In this document: positions 1 through 8,117 of the stretch, one piece after another
How the letters are laid out: each line of letters starts with the position of its first letter
How positions within the stretch are numbered: the stretch's first letter is position 1
DNA from: UBA2108 sp002713215
GTDB taxonomy: Bacteria; Bacteroidota; Bacteroidia; Flavobacteriales_G; Salibacteraceae
Direction of reading: 5' to 3'
NCBI GenBank assembly: GCA_937891015.1
Contig: CALAPY010000071.1
Coordinates: forward strand, 1-38,601
DNA length: 38,601 bases
The notes under the pieces: generated by a model
What the model was told of the DNA's origin: nothing
Seen by the model: the letters and a program-made list of their open reading frames with translations, nothing else
Database searches by the model: none
Position numbers and translations under genes: made by a program

Positions 1-56
1 GAAAGCAGGAATCTAGATATAGAGACTAGATTCCTTGTCAAGCAAGGAATGACGAC
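1..56. repeat. Extragenic hairpin repeat at the window edge
   Basis: Two overlapping inverted repeats can be read directly. Bases 7-16 pair perfectly with 26-35 (10 bp, loop of 9), and bases 30-37 pair with 43-50 (8 bp, loop of 5). The two stems share bases 30-35, so they are mutually exclusive. The core words GGAATCTAG and AAGGAATGAC resemble dispersed GTCATTCC-type extragenic palindromes found between genes in many bacteria. The element may continue beyond the window start. Its repeat status in this genome is inferred, because only one copy lies in the window. Confidence 0.45.
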
Positions 57-112
57 AATTCCCACACTATTCTACAACACTGCGTAATTAAACTTTCTGC
101 AACAAATAGTAA

Positions 113-126
113 ATAGACATGTCTAT
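113..126. promoter_or_regulatory. 14-bp perfect palindrome, possible operator
   Basis: ATAGACATGTCTAT is a perfect palindrome about 90 bp upstream of the start at 214. It could be a dimeric regulator site, but a 14-bp AT-rich palindrome can also occur by chance and no regulator gene is adjacent. The rest of 57-213 holds no gene that I can support. Confidence 0.2.
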
Positions 127-178
127 CCTACGGAATAGTTAAGGTGCCGTGCATTGCTTAAGGCAAATCGATTTAGTT

Positions 179-186
179 TATTTTCG
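179..186 (+). promoter_or_regulatory. Putative -7 box (TATTTTCG) of the gene at 214
   Basis: TATTTTCG matches the Bacteroidota -7 consensus TAnnTTTG with one mismatch and lies 27 bp before the ATG at 214. A TTG at 154-156 could act as the -33 element with a 22-bp spacer. It is a motif match only. Confidence 0.35.
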
Positions 187-213
187 TAACCACATTTTAT
201 TAAAACTCATTTT

Positions 214-834
214 ATGAAAACAGGAATTTCACTATTACTTACAATCGCATCCTTTATTTCAATTGCTCAAACCAGAATTGGTACCATTGGTGCATTTCAG
301 GTTGTGGATAAAGAAATTCAAGTTGGAGATTTGGTTTTATATTACCCTGTTGAGCCTGTTCGTGTTGAAGGTGCTTTATGGTTAACATTGGAATTGGGTA
401 ACCAGCCCCTGGCTACCTTCATTGAGTTGACAAAAGAGAATAGAATGAAGTTGATTTCCATTCTGGAATCGTACAATAAATTGAAAAATGTAATTGAAAC
501 TCCTGAAAAGTTACCTAACAGTCAAAACCTGGGTCAAATAACAGTGAGGGCTGCTTTTGGAAAACAAGGGGCTTACAATCTTGATCCCGCTCAAAACGTG
601 TTATTCTACGTTAAGTTCGATAAAAACGGGAAGAAAACCCTGGCAATGGCAGTAGGGAAGCTAGAAAGTAAAAATAACGCCGGCACCACTCATGGTGTCC
701 CATTACTATGGTTTGACGATAAAATGGTTAACGATTTCTTAAGTGAAGTATCCGAGGAAAACATTGCTGCTTTTCTTAGAAACAAAGGGAAAACCATTAG
801 CCCGGATGCATTGAAATTAATGCACGAGAATTAA
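214..834 (+). CDS. Secreted hypothetical protein, 206 aa
   Basis: I do not recognise this protein. The N-terminus has a typical Sec signal peptide: a Lys at position 2, a hydrophobic core over residues 5-17 and a likely cleavage after SIAQ near residue 19. The mature part of about 187 residues is soluble, with alternating strand-like and charged helical stretches, no cysteine cluster and no catalytic motif that I can name. It is probably periplasmic or surface exposed. The ATG has no Shine-Dalgarno sequence, which is normal in this phylum. The stop at 832-834 directly abuts the stop of the converging gene on the other strand, so the two genes share no terminator space. The gene is convincing, but the function is unknown. 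Confidence 0.75.
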   Translation: MKTGISLLLTIASFISIAQTRIGTIGAFQVVDKEIQVGDLVLYYPVEPVRVEGALWLTLELGNQPLATFIELTKENRMKLISILESYNKLKNVIETPEKLPNSQNLGQITVRAAFGKQGAYNLDPAQNVLFYVKFDKNGKKTLAMAVGKLESKNNAGTTHGVPLLWFDDKMVNDFLSEVSEENIAAFLRNKGKTISPDALKLMHEN

Positions 835-2358
835 TTATTGGATTACCTGGTTCGCTTGAATTAGCTCAAGCAACACTTCATAATTACCCCTTTTCTGAAT
901 TTTAGATTTTAGCCAGGCGTAAAATGCAATAGCCTGAATATCCTCTGTTTCAAAAGGTATCCACTCAAAAGAATCTTCAACTTCTTCTTCGAGCGATAAT
1001 TCGTTAATGGTCAAGGTTGAGTTAGCAATTTTTCGTAAAAACTTAATGTAAGTTGCAACACGGCGATATTTATCTAAATGAAGAATATCCCTGAAACTTC
1101 GGTGCAGGTATCGAATTCGGGAATCAACCAACGAAAACTCCTCCAGTTCAATATAGAGAATGACTTCCATTATGTTCTTCTTCATCACCCATTCCCTACC
1201 CATTATTTTTTCGCACCATTTATCAGAATGGTTTATGTCATTAAGCACCTTGCGTGTTTGACGAAAATCTCCCTTGTAATAATGAAACACGCCGAGATTG
1301 ACAATTGCATTTAACCGATCCTTCTGAGACACAATAACCGACTTGGCTTTGAGTAAATCGGACAACAACCTAATGCTTTCATCAATGTTAGAATTAAAGA
1401 GTAACAAATTGGCTCTCAATAAAATAACACGGGAAAAAAATTCATTTTTTTGGCTTTTGGCTGCATGCTTCAACTCTGTTTCCAATTGAGCCAGGTATTC
1501 TAAAGAAAGGTCAAACTTTTTGTTCCTATACAATGTGTGGCTAATCATATAAAGGAACCCAAGCTTATAGTAATTGTGCTTTTTTTGAAAACCCACCTGG
1601 CCGTTGATCAGTTCGAATTGTTTGATTATGAAGGGCTCCAGATTGAAGTAGTCCTTATCCAACAACATTCTCCTCCGGTTCATGGAAGCAACATTGTAAA
1701 CAAAACGCGGTTGTAGTAAGTAATTCTCGTTGAGGTTTAAGTCCTTCAGCGCATTCTTAATTAATTTGTCTATGTCTTCAAACTCCCCTGATTGTTGAGC
1801 CTGCTTAATCTTATCAGTTACCAGGCTCAGTGCAATTTCACCTTGTTCGTTAATTTCAAGTCGTTTTTTATTCGCTTTCCATTTTTTTATAAGCGTTTCA
1901 TAGCTTGTTCCCGATTCAGCTTGCAGATACTGAATTTGTAATACATAGATAGAATTTAGAATTTCAAAAAGATCATTCTTCAGCGCCGCTTTTTCTGCTT
2001 TTAACAGGTACTTCCATCCCAACGATGACAAATTGTGACTAAACAGGTAGCGGGCCATGTTCACCAAGCTCAACACCATGGACGCCTCCGAAGAATCGTT
2101 GTCAAGTAATTTTAACGCGATAAACCGAGTTAATAATTTGGTCAATCGCTTTCTTACCGCCTGGTAGGAAGCATTATTTCCTTCCGGATACAATAGAGCA
2201 GAAAATTCTTTGGAAGATTCTTCACCCTTAGCAATAAAGAGATTGAATAACTGCAGATCTTTTCTATCCTCGTTTCCCTTGGTACGCTTCAAAAACCGAC
2301 GAAAACTAACAACATCTTCTTCGTCAAATGTGGAAATTATTTGATGTATTGTATCCAT
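835..2358 (-). CDS. Large helical-repeat cytoplasmic protein, 507 aa, unknown function
   Basis: This is a long, clean reading frame for a soluble protein without a signal peptide or membrane segment. The sequence is almost entirely amphipathic helix, rich in Leu, Lys, Asn and Glu. Segments around residues 240-400 resemble degenerate TPR-like helical hairpins, for example LGFLYMISHTLYRNKKFDLS and NLGVFHYYKGDF. I recognise no enzyme motif. A start at 2379 is possible, but I prefer the ATG at 2358 (MDTIHQ). A perfect -7 box, TATTTTTG on the minus strand, lies at 2381-2388, which would place the transcript start downstream of the 2379 ATG. A scaffold or regulatory role is only a guess from the fold type. 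Confidence 0.8.
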   Translation of the reverse strand: MDTIHQIISTFDEEDVVSFRRFLKRTKGNEDRKDLQLFNLFIAKGEESSKEFSALLYPEGNNASYQAVRKRLTKLLTRFIALKLLDNDSSEASMVLSLVNMARYLFSHNLSSLGWKYLLKAEKAALKNDLFEILNSIYVLQIQYLQAESGTSYETLIKKWKANKKRLEINEQGEIALSLVTDKIKQAQQSGEFEDIDKLIKNALKDLNLNENYLLQPRFVYNVASMNRRRMLLDKDYFNLEPFIIKQFELINGQVGFQKKHNYYKLGFLYMISHTLYRNKKFDLSLEYLAQLETELKHAAKSQKNEFFSRVILLRANLLLFNSNIDESIRLLSDLLKAKSVIVSQKDRLNAIVNLGVFHYYKGDFRQTRKVLNDINHSDKWCEKIMGREWVMKKNIMEVILYIELEEFSLVDSRIRYLHRSFRDILHLDKYRRVATYIKFLRKIANSTLTINELSLEEEVEDSFEWIPFETEDIQAIAFYAWLKSKIQKRGNYEVLLELIQANQVIQ

Positions 2359-2380
2359 TAATATATATCCTAATTGCAAT

Positions 2381-2388
2381 CAAAAATA
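2381..2388 (-). promoter_or_regulatory. Putative -7 box (TATTTTTG) for the minus-strand gene starting at 2358
   Basis: Read on the minus strand, the site is TATTTTTG, a perfect TAnnTTTG match. A TTG lies 24 bp further upstream, slightly beyond the usual spacing. The box sits 22 bp from the ATG at 2358 and so favours that start over 2379. Confidence 0.4.
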
Positions 2389-2514
2389 TCTATAAATTAA
2401 GGTTATAATTAACAAAATTGAGTTTTTTAAACATCCCTTTTTGTTGGATTTTGGCTTTCTGAGGGTTGCATTAAGTGAGTTATTTGTGTCGTCAAAAAAT
2501 TTAATCGTATTAAA

Positions 2515-2907
2515 ATGGAAACGAAAAAAACATTCAAAAAAATTGAAGGCGCAAATCTTCTTAGAGGATTTGCAAGGTATGGGCTTCTGGCTATAGGACT
2601 GGTCACATTCTTATTTTCCCTGGTATCCGGTTCTGAAGCCTATGGAGGAGGAATAAGTGGAATAGTTCAAAACAGCCCCAATGCAATTCCCTGGATTGCA
2701 CTGCTAATTGCATTATTTGTGGCCTGGAAAAATGAACTATTGGGTGGTTCTATTATCCTGTTGTTGGGAATTACCCTGGTTGCCCGATCCAACTTTGGAG
2801 GGCCTAATTTCTTTGTGGTCACTTTTATTCTCACTTCCCTGATTAGTTTGCTGGGTGCATTCTTTTTGGGCAGTTGGTACTTAAGAAAAAATCAATTGGT
2901 AAAATGA
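2515..2907 (+). CDS. Small integral membrane protein, 130 aa, unknown family
   Basis: The protein begins with a short basic stretch and then shows about four hydrophobic segments, near residues 20-40, 58-70, 75-90 and 98-122, ending in a basic tail (RKNQLVK). This predicts a four-helix inner-membrane protein with both ends in the cytoplasm by the positive-inside rule. I see no conserved polar residues within the helices that would suggest transport or catalysis. The stop codon overlaps the start of the next gene in an ATGA arrangement at 2904-2907, so the two are probably translated together. The lipoprotein encoded next may work with it. The function is unknown. Confidence 0.75.
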   Translation: METKKTFKKIEGANLLRGFARYGLLAIGLVTFLFSLVSGSEAYGGGISGIVQNSPNAIPWIALLIALFVAWKNELLGGSIILLLGITLVARSNFGGPNFFVVTFILTSLISLLGAFFLGSWYLRKNQLVK

Positions 2908-3365
2908 AGTACTTAATAATGGTGATGGTAGCCTTACTGGCGTCGTCATGTAATGGACAAGACATGAAAAATTCAAAGATTTTGAAATCCAATTCCTTTC
3001 TTATTGGAACATGGTCAGGAGAAGGAAGCATGCTCAACAACCAACTACACAAAGAATTGGGAACCCTTGGCATTGAGGTTAAATTCAATAAAGATGGTAC
3101 CATTTCCGGATCAATCGGAGATGCTCAATTCAAAAACGCAAAATTGTCCCAATCCAACTATGGCTTCGAATTAAAAACGGAGCTGAACAACTGGGTGAAA
3201 GAAAGCTATAGACTCGATAAAGATCGGTTGGTGGTATTATTTGTTTTTCCAGAAAAAAGCGATAGTACTCTCAAACAAAGTGATGCTAACTTTCACCTAA
3301 AGAGTAACTTCTTTTTCGATTTTACCATGAAAGTAGGAGGAGTTAAGCTTATCAAGGTAGCCTAA
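2904..3365 (+). CDS. Small lipoprotein, 153 aa, unknown function
   Basis: Translation from the ATG at 2904 gives MKYLIMVMVALLASSCNG, a clear lipoprotein signal with lipobox LASSC and lipidated Cys16. A frame-open ATG exists at 2874, but it would put ten charged residues before the signal and lies inside the previous gene. The ATGA overlap supports 2904. The mature part of about 137 residues contains the words GTWSGEG and FNKDGTISGSIGDAQF and is rich in predicted beta strands, resembling small lipocalin-like or beta-barrel lipoproteins of Bacteroidota. That fold is an inference. The gene ends just before a strong terminator. Confidence 0.75.
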   Translation: MKYLIMVMVALLASSCNGQDMKNSKILKSNSFLIGTWSGEGSMLNNQLHKELGTLGIEVKFNKDGTISGSIGDAQFKNAKLSQSNYGFELKTELNNWVKESYRLDKDRLVVLFVFPEKSDSTLKQSDANFHLKSNFFFDFTMKVGGVKLIKVA

Positions 3366-3374
3366 CCTCTAAGC

Positions 3375-3408
3375 AACAAAAAGGCCGGCAATTGCCGGCC
3401 TTTTTGTT
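3375..3408. terminator. Bidirectional rho-independent terminator
   Basis: Bases 3375-3391 are the perfect reverse complement of 3392-3408, giving a 17-bp inverted repeat with a GC-rich core (GGCCGGCAATTGCCGGCC) flanked by A5 on one side and T5 on the other. The site lies between the convergent ends of the lipoprotein gene and the formate dehydrogenase alpha gene, so it can serve both strands. Confidence 0.9.
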
Positions 3409-3424
3409 CTATTTAATTAATACC

Positions 3425-6220
3425 CTATACAGTGGCAGGCCGTTTAAACTCGCCCTTACTCTTACGAATATCAACTGATACCACTTTATACTCCGGACAC
3501 ATGGCCTCAGAATCATGGATATCTGAAGTTAAGTTGTTTAACATGATTTCCGGGAAATGGAAAGTGGAACTCAATATTCCAGGTTTTACGTCCGTTGAAA
3601 CCTTGGCCCTAACATCAGCCTTTCCTCGCTCCGACATAATACAAACCATATCACCGTGTTTAATGCCTTTTGCTTCCGCATCAGATGGGTTAATGACTAA
3701 GTAATCTTCACCCAGGATTTCCACATTCCCTGTACGACGAGTCATAGCTCCACAATTATAATGCTCCAACTCACGTACAGTAGTTAAAATAAAAGGATAC
3801 TCTTTTCCGTTGGCTTCAACTTCAGCCGATTCTTGCCAATCGAAGGCCGCAAAAACTCCTTTTCCAATCTTAAATTCTTCAGTGTGCAGGATTTGTGTAT
3901 CTGTACCGTCTTCCTTAACTGGCCACTGTTTTCCTTGCTCACCTAGTTCTTCCCATTTTACTCCTCTAAAGAAAGGAACAATTTGAGAGATTTCTTCCAG
4001 CATGGTTTTCGCATCGTAATCGGCTTGCTTGTAGCCCATACGATTCATTACGTCAATAATAATTTGGCCATCAACTTTGGAGTTTCCAATTGGTTCAACT
4101 ACTTGCTGTACCCGCTGAATCCTTCTTTCTCCATTGGTAAATGTTCCATCTTTTTCCAAAAAGCTGGCTCCGGGAAGAACTACATCTGCCAGCAATGCAG
4201 TCTCAGTCATAAACAATTCCTGTACTATAAGAATGTCCAAATTGGATAGGGCCGCAACCACCTTTTTCGTATTTGGATCGGTCTGAGCAACATCTTCTCC
4301 AATTATCCAGGCAGCTTTCAGCCTTCCTTCAATAGCAGCATCAAACATCTGCGGAATCTTTAAACCTTCTCCCAAAGGAACATCCACTCCATAGAAATCA
4401 GAGTAAGTATTGATAATCTCTTCGTTATTCACATCCATGTATCCAGCACCCTGGTGAGGCTGAACTCCCATATCCGCTGAGCCTTGTACGTTGTTCTGTC
4501 CTCGCAATGGGTTTACTCCTACTCCTCTCCTACCAATATTTCCGGTAATCATGGCCAATTGAGCAATAAGCATCACCGTAAAAGTGCCTTGAGAATGCTC
4601 AGTCACACCCAAACCGTGGAAGGACATCGCATTTGGAGCATCAGCGTAGGCCAAAGCAGCTGCCTTGGCTAAGTTACGATCAACACCCGATACTTCTTCT
4701 AGTTTATCGATATCAAGTTTGTGAATGCTTTGAACAAAATCTTCGTAGCCAATGGTTCGTGCCTTAATAAAATCGTTTTGAGCCCTACCTTCCATAACAA
4801 TGTAGTACAACATCATATTAAGTACGGCTACGTTAGTACCTGGTCGTAATTGCAAATGATAATCCGCGTACTTTGCAATTTCAGTGCGGTAAGGATCAAT
4901 TACAATCAATTTGGCCCCTTTCATGGCGCGTTGTTTGATTTTTGCACCGGTAACCGGATGTGCTTTGGTTGGATTAGCTCCAATAACCATCATTAAATCG
5001 GTATCGTTGATATCGTCAACCGAATTAGTAGCTGCACCTGTACCGTATACCCGTTGCATACCTAGCGCAGTTGGAGAGTGACAAACCCGTGCACAACCGT
5101 CAATATTATTGGTTCCAACTACTGCACGAATGAATTTTTGCATCAAGTAGTTTTCTTCGTTGGTACATCGGGAAGACGAGATCCCGGCAATGGCATCGGG
5201 CCCGTTTTCTTCTTTTATTTTCTCTAGTTTAGAAACAATATAATCGTAGGTCTCTTCCCAAGTTGCTTTTTCAAATTTTCCGTTTCTTTTAATTAAGGGA
5301 TCTCGTAACCTCTCCGGATGATCATAGAATTTGAAGGCATACCTTCCTTTCAAACAAGTATGCCCCTGATTAACCTCAGCATCGTAGGGAGCCTGAATGC
5401 TTAAGATTTCTCCACTTTTAGTGGCTACCTCCAGGTTACAACCTACTCCGCAATAGGTGCATACCGTTCGGGTGGTTTCTGTAGCCTTTATGGCCTTCGA
5501 TTGGAAAACATCAGATATAGCCGAAGTTGGACAGGCCTGAGAACACGCTCCACAACTTACACAAGCTGAATCATCGAACGTAGTATCTGCTCCCTTAATG
5601 ATGCGGTTGTCGAAACCCCGACCGGCCATACTCAATACAAATTGCCCCTGAACCTCATCACAAGCCCGAACACAACGATAACAATTAATGCATTTGGATA
5701 AATCACTGGTCATATAAGGATGACTTAAGTCCTTTTCCCTATGCAGATGAGTTTCTCCTTCAGGATAACGAACATCCCGAATTCCAACCTGTGCAGCAAC
5801 AGTCTGCAACTCACAATTGCCATTCACTTCACAAGTCAAACAATCCAATGGATGATCCGTCAGCACCAATTCAACAATGTTCTTTCTTAACCGCTGCATT
5901 TTAGGCGAGCTGGTATAGATGTAATATCCTTCGCTCAATGGAGTATGACAAGAAGCTACCGTTTTGGTCTTTCCCCCTTTTTCCAGGGCCACCTCAACAC
6001 TACACACCCTGCAAGACCCAAAGGGATCTAAATTGGGAGCATCGCACAGAGTAGGTACTTCTTCCTGACCATAATGTCGGCGAACAAATGACAAGATGGT
6101 CTCGCCTTGCTTCATTTGAAAAGCTTCGTCGTTGATAAAGGCGGTTTTAATTGCAGCTTCACCATTCAATTGCCCGTTCTCATTAACCGACATTTTTGTG
6201 TTTGTAGTTTGTGTACTCAT
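3425..6220 (-). CDS. fdhF: NAD-linked formate dehydrogenase, alpha (catalytic) subunit, 931 aa
   Basis: This is the molybdopterin catalytic subunit that oxidises formate to CO2 in the cytoplasm and passes electrons through Fe-S clusters to the NAD-reducing beta subunit. The N-terminal 240 residues are NuoG-like: a plant-type 2Fe-2S site (C59, C70, C73, C91), a His-Cys box (H123, C127, C130, C136), and two 4Fe-4S motifs (C177/C180/C183/C187 and C220/C223/C226/C230). A further 4Fe-4S site of the MopB type uses C254, C257, C261 and C289. The active-site motif RVCHSPT gives catalytic Cys380 followed by His381. Codon 380 is TGT at 5081-5083, so this is the cysteine form and not the selenocysteine form. 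The C-terminal part is a molybdopterin-dinucleotide-binding domain. The beta subunit lies 61 bp upstream. No fdhD, fdsC, fdsD or separate FdsG gene is in the window. Architecture matches FdsA-type enzymes. Another MopB oxidoreductase is possible but less likely. Confidence 0.88.
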   Translation of the reverse strand: MSTQTTNTKMSVNENGQLNGEAAIKTAFINDEAFQMKQGETILSFVRRHYGQEEVPTLCDAPNLDPFGSCRVCSVEVALEKGGKTKTVASCHTPLSEGYYIYTSSPKMQRLRKNIVELVLTDHPLDCLTCEVNGNCELQTVAAQVGIRDVRYPEGETHLHREKDLSHPYMTSDLSKCINCYRCVRACDEVQGQFVLSMAGRGFDNRIIKGADTTFDDSACVSCGACSQACPTSAISDVFQSKAIKATETTRTVCTYCGVGCNLEVATKSGEILSIQAPYDAEVNQGHTCLKGRYAFKFYDHPERLRDPLIKRNGKFEKATWEETYDYIVSKLEKIKEENGPDAIAGISSSRCTNEENYLMQKFIRAVVGTNNIDGCARVCHSPTALGMQRVYGTGAATNSVDDINDTDLMMVIGANPTKAHPVTGAKIKQRAMKGAKLIVIDPYRTEIAKYADYHLQLRPGTNVAVLNMMLYYIVMEGRAQNDFIKARTIGYEDFVQSIHKLDIDKLEEVSGVDRNLAKAAALAYADAPNAMSFHGLGVTEHSQGTFTVMLIAQLAMITGNIGRRGVGVNPLRGQNNVQGSADMGVQPHQGAGYMDVNNEEIINTYSDFYGVDVPLGEGLKIPQMFDAAIEGRLKAAWIIGEDVAQTDPNTKKVVAALSNLDILIVQELFMTETALLADVVLPGASFLEKDGTFTNGERRIQRVQQVVEPIGNSKVDGQIIIDVMNRMGYKQADYDAKTMLEEISQIVPFFRGVKWEELGEQGKQWPVKEDGTDTQILHTEEFKIGKGVFAAFDWQESAEVEANGKEYPFILTTVRELEHYNCGAMTRRTGNVEILGEDYLVINPSDAEAKGIKHGDMVCIMSERGKADVRAKVSTDVKPGILSSTFHFPEIMLNNLTSDIHDSEAMCPEYKVVSVDIRKSKGEFKRPATV

Positions 6221-6281
6221 AATATTAAGTTCTAATATTCAGAATGTTATACATTCACCAACATTTCTTTTCATTCAGTTT

Positions 6282-7934
6282 TTAAGCGAAGTATTCGTTT
6301 AATTCTTCCTCAAAATACTGCATTGCATTTTTAATTCCTAGCGGCAATCCACCTCCCAAAGCGCAGAGCGAACCATCTTCCATGGTTTCCAATAAGTCGT
6401 CCATGAGTTGCCGTTCAATTTTATATCCGTCTTTTTGAGCTTTTTCCAACATTTCCCAACCTCGTTTTGCACCAAGTCTACACGGAAAACATTTGCCACA
6501 GGATTCAACAGAAGTAAACTCGAACAAATGCTCGAGGTACTTTACCATTGGAAAACTCTCGGGAACGCTTAACACTCCTGCATGCCCCAAAAGGAATCCA
6601 TTTTCTGCAAAAGACTCAAAATCTACTGTCAATTTATCAAAATGCGAAGCCGGAACAATTCCTCCGAGTGGTCCTCCAACATGTAAGGCTTTAACTGGTG
6701 ATTTAAACCCTTGCCCCAAATCATTAATTACTTCACTAAGGGGCGTTCCCATTTCAACTTCGTACATACCAGGACGATTGAAAAAACTATCCAGGCAAAC
6801 CAACTTGGTTCCGGTAGACCTTCCACGACCCCTTCTTCCATATGCTTCTCCACCCTCGGTAACGATATAGTGTACCGAGGCAAAGGTCTCTACGTTGTTT
6901 ACGAGAGTAGGACAATTAAAAAGTCCCTGCTGTGCTGGAAATGGTGGGCGTACTCTCACTTCAGGTCGCTGTCCTTCAATAGAAGATAATAATGCGGTTT
7001 CTTCACCGCAAACATAGGCTCCGGCAGCCTTTATAACCTTAAAATCAAAATTGAACCCGCTTCCCTGAATGTTTTCTCCCAGGTAGCCTCTTTCTCTTAA
7101 ATCCTGAACAGCTACTTCAGTTATTCTAACGGATTCGGGGTATTCGGCCCTAATGTACAATACTCCCTTATCTGCACCTCCAATATAGCCGGCCAGTATC
7201 ATTCCAAAAAGCACCGAATGAGGTCTCTCTTCCAACAACCACCGATCAGAATAAGCTCCCGGATCACCTTCATCTGCATTGCACACGATAAATTTTTGAT
7301 CTCCTTTGGCATTTTTAACGGCTTCCAGCTTGTAACTTTTAGGAAATCCGGCTCCTCCTCTTCCCCTCAACCCAGACGATTTATAGTCTTCCAGCAACTC
7401 ATCAGGAGATTTTTTAAGCGCCTCCCATAAGGATTGGTAATATTGCTCCACTCCAACAAACTCACTAGTAAGAATAGGTTCATCGCAATTGCTTCCAACA
7501 TAATAATTATCAACAGCCGCAGTCTTATTCTTAATTATAGAATCAATTTCTTCACTGGTTTTCGCAGAATAGTTATTGCCTTCATAATTGAAAGCACCAT
7601 TTTCATGGCACCTCCCCAGGCAACACATCTCTCCTATTTCTTCGGGTTTAAAATGAGTCGAAAGATTTTCGACCAGTTTTTTCTGGGTACCTGCACACAA
7701 ACATGCTGAACCGTTGCAGACATATACTTTTTTACCCTTGTTCTCTTCTTTTAGGAAATCGTAAAATGAAGTTGCGCCAAATGTATTGGCATCACCAATT
7801 AAAAAGTCATTGGCTAATTCGGACAATTTCTCTCTTTCAACCGTTCCTGTTTCTTCCGCTTCTGCAACGTAATTTTCAAACAGGTTGTCACTCAATCCCT
7901 TTCTACCTGAGAGGTAACTTAAATTATCTGACAT
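6282..7934 (-). CDS. NAD-linked formate dehydrogenase, beta subunit (NuoE/NuoF-like), 550 aa
   Basis: This flavin subunit receives electrons from the alpha subunit and reduces NAD+. Residues 70-110 form a thioredoxin-like 2Fe-2S domain with the C-x4-C...C-x3-C pattern (C73, C78, C105, C109). The NuoF core follows, with GLRGRGGAGFP at 188-198 for FMN and NADH binding, NADEGDPGA at 219-227 and GAYVCGEETAL at 305-315. A 4Fe-4S site uses ESCGKCFPCR with C479, C482 and C485, plus C524. The first 65 residues are an extra helical stretch. It is the first gene of the operon. The nearest known relatives by architecture are FdsB and the NuoEF fusions of NAD-reducing hydrogenases. Because the next gene has a formate dehydrogenase active site, the FdsB role is preferred. 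No stand-alone NuoE/FdsG partner is visible here. Confidence 0.85.
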   Translation of the reverse strand: MSDNLSYLSGRKGLSDNLFENYVAEAEETGTVEREKLSELANDFLIGDANTFGATSFYDFLKEENKGKKVYVCNGSACLCAGTQKKLVENLSTHFKPEEIGEMCCLGRCHENGAFNYEGNNYSAKTSEEIDSIIKNKTAAVDNYYVGSNCDEPILTSEFVGVEQYYQSLWEALKKSPDELLEDYKSSGLRGRGGAGFPKSYKLEAVKNAKGDQKFIVCNADEGDPGAYSDRWLLEERPHSVLFGMILAGYIGGADKGVLYIRAEYPESVRITEVAVQDLRERGYLGENIQGSGFNFDFKVIKAAGAYVCGEETALLSSIEGQRPEVRVRPPFPAQQGLFNCPTLVNNVETFASVHYIVTEGGEAYGRRGRGRSTGTKLVCLDSFFNRPGMYEVEMGTPLSEVINDLGQGFKSPVKALHVGGPLGGIVPASHFDKLTVDFESFAENGFLLGHAGVLSVPESFPMVKYLEHLFEFTSVESCGKCFPCRLGAKRGWEMLEKAQKDGYKIERQLMDDLLETMEDGSLCALGGGLPLGIKNAMQYFEEELNEYFA

Positions 7935-8105
7935 GTGCGTACATATTTTGTGCTAAGAAAACTTAAAAATAGCACTTTTCAAAGCGGTTTTTACCCGTTT
8001 GTCATAACCTCCTTGTTAATGACCCTTATCTTACTACAAATCAGTGACATGTTGATCCAGTAATTAATTAATCGTAAGAAATTTTAGAACCTAATGGCTG
8101 TGATT

Positions 8106-8113
8106 TACTTTCG
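8106..8113 (+). promoter_or_regulatory. Weak -7-like box (TACTTTCG) upstream of the lipoprotein cytochrome
   Basis: TACTTTCG has one mismatch to TAnnTTTG and ends only 4 bp before the ATG at 8118. If it is used, the transcript would be essentially leaderless, and the alternative start at 8094 would lie upstream of the transcript start. The larger intergenic stretch 7935-8105 shows no other signal that I can support. Confidence 0.25.
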
Positions 8114-8117
8114 TTGT

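Noticed and set aside
5081..5083. Possible selenocysteine site in the formate dehydrogenase alpha gene
   Set aside because: The active-site codon 380 reads TGT (Cys) on the minus strand, with no in-frame TGA, so no selenocysteine insertion is needed.
6493..6870. Plus-strand open frames within the formate dehydrogenase beta gene
   Set aside because: They are antisense shadows of a strongly supported coding region and show no domain or start signal.
3425..7934. Complex I genes (NuoG and NuoF)
   Set aside because: The alpha protein has the RVCHSPT molybdenum-site Cys and a dinucleotide-binding C-terminus, and no other nuo genes are present, so it is an FDH-type pair rather than complex I.
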